Assembly: GCF_048773025.1 (NCBI RefSeq)
Contig: NC_133559.1
Location: 11,562,501-11,626,500 of the forward strand
Length of the DNA: 64,000 bases
Reading direction: 5' to 3'
Origin: Camelus bactrianus
Taxonomy: Eukaryota; Chordata; Mammalia; Artiodactyla; Camelidae
How positions within the stretch are numbered: the stretch's first letter is position 1; each line of letters begins with the position of its first letter. This document shows positions 57,343-64,000 of this stretch, in pieces. Made by a program: the position numbers and the translations under genes. The notes under the pieces are model-generated. The model saw only the letters and a program-made list of their open reading frames with translations, was not told the origin of the DNA and did not search any database.

Positions 57343-57974
57343 CTAAGGAAGCCACTGCCGAATCATATGCTCCATTTGGAACTGAGCCCCTAGACCTTTA
57401 AGTGTAAGAAGTAATTGAAGACTTTTGGAGTAGCGGTTAATTAGGCGATTAAAGTATTGAGTCACGTGGTAAGAGGTGTCCGACCAGTGCTCAGAGACCA
57501 AGTCAAGTACCTAACCCTCTAACTCTCTCCTCTGTTTCATTCATTCATTCACACAACCCTTACAGACAGCTTATAAGTCTCCAAACTGCTCCTCCCAGTC
57601 CTCACTCCCCTGGTGCTCGCTCTATCTCCTCCTCCTCCCCCTCGATCTGCAGGTGTCCTCCACTCTCCCTCACAGTCACTGTGCATGTTAGGACCTGCAC
57701 ACCTCCCCATCCACTCAGGAGCAGCTCCCCAGAGGGATGTTAAAAAAGGTTTCTGGTTCTGGAGGTGTTGCGAGCACAGCTGTCCTGTCCTCAGCTGTGT
57801 TTCCTCCCCATCAGTCAGGTGCCCAAAGCTAGTCTCTGATCTTCTGGTCCTAAGGATAACCTGCTCCCTGCTCCTACCTCGCTTATTCCAGCAAACCCCA
57901 CACAGTTTCCTGCATCACCTGTTTTCTGGACCTGAAACAGGAGAGAAGGGGGCCGGGCACAACCATTAAAAGAA
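57343..57974. other. Intergenic stretch, unassigned
   Basis: No repeat or gene is recognised. A 118-residue open frame at 57613-57969 is proline/serine-rich, without a domain. Confidence 0.45.
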
Positions 57975-58384
57975 TAACACAGTAATTAGCACCAAGATGG
58001 CAGAAGATCCAGCTTCCAGTAGACCTTGAGCTTCAATATACGCTCACTGAAATACAATAGCATTCTAAATAGCTCCTCCCACTGGTGCCACAGCAGTGTC
58101 AAGGCTGACCATAAAAGGTCAAAAAGTGGGTGATGGCTCAATTCCTGGGAATCCTAGCCCCTTCCCCAAAGTAGTTGGAATAATCCTATCACTTGTTAGC
58201 ATATAAAGTTATCGAGCCCATAAAAATTAACAAGTCTGCACCTCATGGCCTTTCTCTTGCCTTTTGAGATGGCTTGCACTCTATGGAGTGTGTATCTCTC
58301 CAAATAAATCTACTTTTACTCAATTACGGCTCACTTTTGAATTCTTTCCTGCACAAAGCCAAGGGCCCTCACTTGACGGGGCAC
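57975..58384 (+). mobile_element. ERV LTR (family F, class I-like)
   Basis: It contains ATATAAAGTTATCG, TCTCTCCAAATAAATC at about 58297-58312, and the gammaretrovirus-like U5 text GAATTCTTTCCTGCACAAAG..CCAAGGGCCC..GGGGCACA. The start is approximate. Fossil with no internal region. Confidence 0.65.
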
Positions 58385-58816
58385 AGCCCTGAGCTTTGCC
58401 TGGAACCTGGGACACAGCCATCTTCTTGTGTTCCATTTTCCTATAACTGCCTAGTGCCTACTGGTCAAACCCCAGCTGAGACCCAGGCCACACCCTCCGT
58501 TCCTCACACCCTCCACATCAAGGTGACAGCCACAGGGCTCTGGAAATTCCAACCAGGTGTAAGTCTCATAAGGGTTGGGAACGCTTGTCTCTGTGCTTCA
58601 CTGTTCTGTCCCCAGAGCCAGACCAATGGCACACTTCTCCTATTTAAACCTTACACACAGAATTTTGGAGCTGAAATAGACTCTAAGGATCACTCAGTCC
58701 AACCCCTTCATTTCACAAATGAGAAAAAAAAAAAGAGAGAGAGAGAGAAAGAGAGAGAAAATGAGAAACCCTGGTCTGAAGTTTCAGGTTCAAGGCCTTT
58801 GCCTACAATGCCCTGT
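58385..58816. other. Short intergenic stretch
   Basis: A poly-A / (GA)n run lies at 58723-58762. A 181-residue frame (58274-58819) starts inside the LTR and crosses this run; no domain, not called as a gene. Confidence 0.5.
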
Positions 58817-59413
58817 TGAAGGAGAATTAATAAAATGGCCATACTTAGGCTAACAGATCGCTTATTCTTACACTTGCCCTTAGAACGATCAACAAACCTG
58901 ACCAACCATTTGCTACCCACAGCTCCAGGCCCATTTTTAAAACTAAAGCTATTGGTCTTACTGTTTCTACTTTATTCCAGTAATCAAAAGTAATAATCAT
59001 GCTTGGTCTCTAAGTCATTCTCCAAGGAGAAGATCACAGAACTGTAACCTTACAAAATAGCCTGAATTACCAAGAAGACCGTGCTGTGGGTGTTTATAAG
59101 ATAAAGAGATGGAAAGGCTAACAACCATTAGCCTCTATAGACATGGTCAACTGGAGACACCGTGATGTCACTCTGAGTCTTATGAGAAGAAAATAATTCT
59201 GTTGATTGTTATCAATGCTTTGTTGTTTGAGCTATGGCTGTGTAATCACCCTTCCCCATCCCCAAGGTGGGTTCACAGTTTTGAAGGCACTAGCCTGCTG
59301 TGAGTCCCCTTTGCCCAGCAAAGCAATAAAGCTGCCTCTTTCCTTCTCAGCTCCAAGACCTTGTCTCTGGTTTATTTGGCTCATCAGGAAAGGGGGCCGA
59401 TCTTTCGGCAACA
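58817..59413 (+). mobile_element. Solo ERV LTR, family A copy 3
   Basis: It is 597 bp, TGAAGGAGAA...GGCAACA, with AATAAAGC at about 59325 and near-matching 4-bp flanks CTGT/CTAT. It abuts 59414, just before the NCAM2-like segment. Fossil with no internal region. Confidence 0.78.
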
Positions 59414-59458
59414 CTATGAACAAGTGAAACTGGACAAAGCACAAAGGAAAAGAAAAAA

Positions 59459-60318
59459 AGCTCTTCTTCAAGTGACAATTCCACTTAGCAAAGTAGAGCT
59501 TAGTGTGGGTGAATCTAAATTCTTCACATGTACAGAAGATAGTTTCAACACAGAGGGTAGTGGTAAAAAAGGAAGGTATTTGGTCATAATTAACCCTCTA
59601 CAATGCAAATATAGAAGATGTGGGGATACATCTGTCAACTGAAATAAATGCACAGTCTAAAAGTTGAGAGTTATGTTTTATTTGGCAGGAGGACTTGAGC
59701 CGGGATGACAGCCTCCCAGATTGCTCTGAGGGACTGCTCCAAAGAGGAAGGGGAAGAGCTAGGATATATAGGAGTTTTACAATAAAGACCAGGTAGTTGG
59801 AACATTAAAACCTTACTTGTTAACTGAAGAAAACCAGGCATCTCCAGTTGAAGAATTTAGTGCTTTTCTATATATGGGAGGGAGCAAACATTTGGGCTCA
59901 CTGAATTCATTCCTTTGACAAACACCTAGCTATCTAGGGCCAGTAAGTATCCTGTCCTTTCTTATTCTGAGTCCCCTCATTGTGAGTGGCTGCAAAGTCT
60001 GAGCTACAGGCTTGTCTTCACTGGGGGGTGGCGGCAGCTGCTGATGACTTGACGGCTTCAGCATTCTTTGCTTACTGATATGGTTTGTGGTATTCTCCAT
60101 TCACACATCATTGTCAAGCAACAGACACCAAAGGACAGACACAAGAAAATACAGTTGCTTTGCTAATTTACCAAAAATCCACTTTAAGAGAAGTGATATC
60201 TCCCCAAGAGTTCAAACAAGGAGAGAATGCTGAAGTGGTTTGCCAAGTTTGCAGTTCACCAGCACCTGCTGTCAGCTGGTTGTATCATTATTAGGAAGTC
60301 ACCGCTATTTCTGACATA
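59459..60318 (+). pseudogene. NCAM2 retrocopy fragment, split by an LTR-like repeat
   Basis: The first part (59459-59639) reads [20 protein letters not shown] and FFTCT, then after a loss of roughly 45-50 bases STQRVVV, an in-frame stop, and [13 protein letters not shown]. The second part (60106-60318) resumes [20 protein letters not shown], then [17 protein letters not shown] and [12 protein letters not shown], a stop, and EVTAISD. This is the first Ig domain and the start of the second of neural cell adhesion molecule 2, a homophilic neuronal adhesion protein. NCAM1-type genes have introns within this stretch, but none is seen here, so it looks like a processed copy. It covers only about exons 2-4 by my memory of the NCAM gene layout. 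It is broken by stops, a deletion and an LTR insertion (59640-60105), and is nonfunctional. It is foreign to the SLAM cluster. Confidence 0.82.
59640..60105 (-). mobile_element. Solo ERV LTR-like repeat, family C copy 3, inside the NCAM2 retrocopy
   Basis: It is closely similar to 46708-47180: the plus strand runs TGAAATAAATGC...CATTCACA. The bases before it (CATCTGTCAA) and after it (CATCATTGTCAA) are imperfect copies of the same NCAM2 codons, so the insertion postdates the retrocopy. Confidence 0.7.
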
Positions 60319-62063
60319 TCCCAGGATGAAATGAGGTGAAGCTGGAATTCCGTTATGGTTCAACTCCTTTCCTTGGCTGTGAAGCTTTGAACAACTTTTC
60401 TAATTGCTCTATACCTACTTCAGATTATTCATCTGTAAACAATAAATTATTATATGAATTAAAGGGAAAAAAAACCAGAGGAAACATTGAAAGCAGGTGA
60501 CAATGCAAACTAGTAACTTCAGGATTTTCCAAGTCACACAGCAAGCCTTGGGTGAGCTTGCTGCTGCCCCCTTCTGGTGCCAGCTGGCAAACCATGCACA
60601 AATTCAGCCAATTTACTAGTCAGTTGTATTTATATTTGCTTTTTCAATAAAATATAAAGCCTTAAGAAAATATCTGTACATTAAGCTTCATGAGCACTGG
60701 GGAAAAAATACAGTATTTCCATGGAGTAAAACTGTTAAATTTTATTTACTTCTTAAATCCTCCTGAGGGAAGGATATTGAGGTAACATAATCAGGAAGGG
60801 AGTTTTAAAAGAATATAGAAAAAAGAAGGCAAAATATAATTTTGCTGTAGGAGATACATAATTGCCACAGAAGACCAATCAGAATTATGGCAGAGAGGAT
60901 ATAGATACCCCTGAATTTTGTGTATATTTATGAACTTTCTTATTGCTTCAAATTTTAAAATAAACATCAGCAAATGTGTAAATACCTCCCAACTAGAACC
61001 TATCCACTGTGGTAGAGATAAACAGGAATGGATAGGTTCCTTCCTCCACGCAGATTTTAATTAACTCATTTGTTCTTTTTTTTCCCCCCATTGATTCACT
61101 CACTCAAGAAACATTTAGTGAGTACCTACTATGTGCTATGGCCAAGTAACAGAGATAAATAAGGCGTGATCGCTAACTCCAAAGAACTCTCATCTGATGG
61201 GAGAAACAAATGGGTCAAGAGACAGCTAGACACAGTCTGAGTTTGGATAAAGAATTATGGGAAAGGAGAGGCAGGAAGTCAGGTGGATGCAGCAAAGGCA
61301 GCCAGCCCTCTGGACAAAGGGAGAAGCAGGTGTGGTAGTACATGGGCCCCATAGCAACCCTGGAGCTTTAATGGCTGCACTCTGGGGTGCAGAGAGGTAA
61401 GGGGTTGGAGAAAGCTGTGGGAAAACCAGACTGTGGAAATCTCTTTGCCTTTCAGTTAAAAAAAGCTAAGGAGACTCTCCCAACAATTTGTTTCTGCATA
61501 GTCTGGAGTGTCCACTTACTCTTTCACAGGACTGTGGTTAATTTAACTTCTGAGGGTCAGTCATTCCCTCATTTTTCTCCCTGTCCTCACTTCTTCCAGC
61601 CACACAGGAAGTGCCTCTGGCAGCACCTAGGCAGACACACTTCACACCCAAAACAACATCTAATAAACACCCACTTCCCAGCCTTTTTGTGGGTAAAGAC
61701 CAGGGCTTGAACCTCTTCTCTGGGAATCTGAGAACTTTCAGTAACTCAGGATCTTTTCTATGAGGAATTACCCTCCTTTTTTGCTACTCAGCTAAGGTTG
61801 GTGATGAAGAATTTCACTCACAAATACTGGTGACTTCTCTTAAGATCTCTAAAACAGACCCTGAACTGATTCTTCCTTCTCCTCCATATTCATTCCCATG
61901 CCAGGCTATAGCCCACAAATGAAGGATGCTGGTTCTCTTTAGATGCAGAGAGTGAATACTGTGCCCTGTGACACAGGTTTGCATTTGCAAGTCCATGCCA
62001 TCAAATCACTGTGTATTTCCTGTCAGGGATCATGCTATTTGAGTGCCTGACTGACAGTTGTGT
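60319..62063. other. Intergenic stretch with L2/MIR traces
   Basis: L2-like text lies at about 61085-61240 (TTGATTCACTCACTCAAGAA, TGAGTACCTACTATGTGCTA). Other parts, including a pyrimidine-rich block at 61500-61700, show nothing nameable. No LY9 exon was recognised. Frames up to 107 residues have no domain. Confidence 0.5.
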
Positions 62064-62078
62064 AGAACAGTAGCCAAG

Positions 62079-62235
62079 GAGGGGAAGAGAATAGTTCAAG
62101 TGGTAGAGCACTTACTTAGCATGCATGAGGTCCTAAGTTCAATCCCCAGTACCTCCTCTAAAAATAAGTAAACCTAATTACCTCCCTCCCAAATAAAATA
62201 ATTAAATAATACAGTAATAAATTTAAAAAAAATAA
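62079..62235 (+). mobile_element. Camelid tRNA-derived SINE (Vic-1 type)
   Basis: It has AGTTCAAGTGGTAGAGCACT, GCATGCATGAGGTCCTAAGT, TCAATCCCCAGTACCTCC and an A-rich tail with AATAAAATAATTAAAT. Flanks AGAACAGTAGCCAAG (62064-62078) and AGAACAGTAGACAAG (62236-62250) form a 15-bp duplication with one difference. Confidence 0.93.
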
Positions 62236-62250
62236 AGAACAGTAGACAAG

Positions 62251-62854
62251 ATCACTGACAGCCCCAGAATGACTTTCCTGTTAAAGTGCTTTCCTATCTT
62301 TTTTTAATAAGCATAAATAATAACTAGTTAGTTTGTTTCAGCTAAAAATTTTACTGGTTAAACTCCGCATCTTTGTTTAAACTCTTCATTTACACTTCTT
62401 CTGAGGAACTCCCAACTCCAATCTAAGTCTTCCCACCTCCATCTAGTCAATTTCCTAGAACTTTCAGTTGTCTTTTTGTTGTTGTTGTTCCTTACCTCTT
62501 TGTGTTTTTCAGTATTTTAATTTTTTCAAAGTATTACATATGTATGTATAGATATGAGATTTAAAATTCAACTAATAACATAAGACTTAAAAAATAGCCA
62601 ACCTCTGCTCTACCCCAGAACTGCTGTGTTCCATATAGGAAACCTATGAATTCTTGGGTCTGTTTCTTATGATATTTCTTTGATATTTAGAAATAATGTA
62701 TCTGGTTCTTTTTCTTGAGTTCAGACATCGATAATTGACTTCCTGCTATGGAAATTGGTATTTGGCTCTCTTATACTGTCCCCCACTTTGCCCTCCCCAA
62801 CCCCACATGCCTCCTATAACCCCTTAACAACTCACAGACCTTTCCACACCCTAC
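62251..62854. other. Short intergenic stretch, unassigned
   Basis: It holds a (GTT)n run at 62475-62490 and otherwise AT-rich unique sequence; no gene seen. Confidence 0.5.
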
Positions 62855-63480
62855 TGATACAGGAAAACAGATGTGGCGCATGAGAAGGGCTGTGTCCCAG
62901 GTCTCAGTTGAGCCCCTGGGACGTGCCCCGCCAAGTGCGGGTCCTTGGCTTCACGCAGGAAAGAATTCAAGAGTGAGCCACAGTTGAGAGAAGGTAGATT
63001 TATTCAGAGAGATACATTGAAAGGCAAGAGAAAGGCCACAAGGTGTGGGGGCTGGGTGCTCAGATTAACAGTAGGTACACATTCCATAGACAGAATGCAG
63101 GCCATCTCCAAAGAGGGAGAGAATGAGAGAGGAGGCCGCAAGGAGCCCTGTTGCTGGTTTTTATGGGCTTGGTGGCTTCATATGCTAATAAGTGGAAGGA
63201 CCAGTCTAAGGGGAAGGGGCTGGGATTCCCAGGAAGCTGGCCATTTTCCACTCTTTGACCTTTTGTGGCTAGCCTTGGGATAGCCATGGTGCCTGTGGGC
63301 ATGTTATTCACCATGTTAATATATTACAATGGGCATACAATGAAGCTCAAGATCTACTAGAAGTTAAATCTCTCATCATCCTGAGCCTCAAGACCTACGG
63401 GGGGTTGAATCTTTCACCATTTTGATACTAATTGCTGTAGCATTCCTTGAATGGCTGGGGCCTGCCCCCTTGCTGTCTCA
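62855..63480 (-). mobile_element. Solo ERV LTR, family B copy 2
   Basis: This 626-bp fossil is bounded by a perfect 4-bp duplication CTAC (62851-62854 and 63481-63484). The plus strand runs TGATACAGG...CTGTCTCA. In minus sense the end has AATAAATCTACC, then GAATTCTTTCCTGCGTGAAG, then GACCCGCACTTGGCGGGGCA, the U5 style of gammaretrovirus-like LTRs. Same family as 14012-14622. Confidence 0.85.
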
Positions 63481-63741
63481 CTACCAGGATAGTTATGACA
63501 TAGCTTTTTGTTAAATTAATATTCAATATTTATGACAATATGTATTCACATTTGAGCCACATAGAGTATTATGATTCCACTTCCTAACAACTCTTTGTCT
63601 TTCCTGTAGTGGATAATCTCTTTTTTTCACCAATAAAACTTAATCTCAGTATGGTTAAACACATTAGACAATCAGGGAATCAAGCAATTCCACTTTTTCT
63701 ATGTCTCCAGAACTCTGCATTCTTCCTATAGGGGTTCAGAA

Positions 63742-64000
63742 TATGTCAGCCCCAAATATGCCACTTTGGCATATTAATTATTTTAAATTAAATGTAGTTG
63801 AGAAACAACTGGTGTTACAAGGACACTCTGATTCTCCTTTGTCCCCCTGAAAACAGATGAATCTCCCATGTGAAACATACCCTCCCTGGACCAGAATGGT
63901 AGAAGGTATCCTTATCACTAGAGATGAGGACTCTAGAGCCAAGAAGGCTATATAAGCAAAGCTTGTTACTTCTCCACCAGTTTACTATTCCAAGCCCAAA
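63742..64000 (+). mobile_element. LTR-like ERV fossil cut by window end
   Basis: It begins TGTCAGCCCCAAATATGCC and later shows GGCTATATAAGCAAAGCTTG, a promoter-like section, then leaves the window. The opening resembles 51351. The stretch 63485-63741 has nothing nameable. Confidence 0.45.

Noticed and set aside
58274-58819. 181-residue plus-strand open frame, the longest in the window
   Set aside because: It starts in the U5 part of an ERV LTR, crosses a poly-A/(GA)n run and has no recognisable domain or splice support.
56745-59413. A provirus bounded by LTR A copies 2 and 3
   Set aside because: The copies are in opposite orientation, each has its own 4-bp flanks, and no internal retroviral sequence lies between.
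59414-60318. A further SLAM-family Ig gene next to SLAMF7
   Set aside because: The Ig-like reading matches NCAM2 phrase by phrase, not SLAM proteins, and is broken.
46000-64000. LY9 first exons, expected next in the SLAM cluster
   Set aside because: No signal peptide or Ig exon resembling LY9 was seen; the human SLAMF7-LY9 gap is tens of kilobases as I recall, so LY9 is probably beyond the right edge.
1-64000. CRISPR array, operon or bacterial mobile element
   Set aside because: Spliced genes, SINEs, LINEs and LTRs show mammalian DNA; tandem repeats found are simple microsatellites.

Overview
This is a mammalian germline window, and very probably camelid (camel, llama or alpaca). At least five tRNA-derived SINEs of the camelid Vic-1 type are present: tRNA-like A and B boxes, a GCATGCATGAGGTCC core and a CCCAGTACCTCC tail. 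The L1 3' ends are of cetartiodactyl type. No bacterial or viral genome organisation is present. Everything was read by eye, so repeat family names marked uncertain need a library search.

Two host genes of the SLAM (signalling lymphocyte activation molecule) receptor cluster are recognisable. CD48 lies at the left on the minus strand; only its first coding exon (5295-5376), its promoter and part of intron 1 are inside the window. SLAMF7 (CS1/CRACC) lies at 31981-44050 on the plus strand. It is complete, with seven coding exons, consistent GT/AG sites and an uninterrupted 337-residue protein. The head-to-head CD48/SLAMF7 order matches my memory of the human 1q23 cluster, where LY9 follows. I found no LY9 exon before the right edge. 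Both proteins act on leukocytes: CD48 is a GPI-anchored ligand for CD244 and CD2, and SLAMF7 is a self-ligand signalling through cytoplasmic tyrosines.

Most of the rest is interspersed repeat. From 5.5 to 31.8 kb (CD48-SLAMF7 intergenic): endogenous-retrovirus LTRs, a 2.4-kb ORF1-only L1 (HAL1-like) with an 18-bp target-site duplication, an L1 5'UTR carrying a palindrome, an HMGN2 processed pseudogene split by an L1 tail, a TTTC microsatellite, and an older L1 split by a younger L1 tail. SLAMF7 introns carry mainly MIR/L2/MER5A-type relics. From 44.7 to 64 kb: a solo LTR in the SLAMF7 3' flank, a cluster of three camelid SINEs, several LTR families (some with L1 tails inserted), and a fragmentary NCAM2 retrocopy lying against one LTR and split by another.

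The most interesting points are: (1) the main SLAMF7 switch motif reads L-E-Y-D-T-I rather than the human T-E-Y-D-T-I; (2) an ERV LTR sits about 190 bp upstream of the CD48 start codon; (3) the intronless NCAM2 segment in its LTR setting; (4) the HAL1-like element bounded by an exact duplication; (5) a solo LTR and SINEs at the SLAMF7 3' end, where no earlier AATAAA was seen. No wholly new gene system was found.
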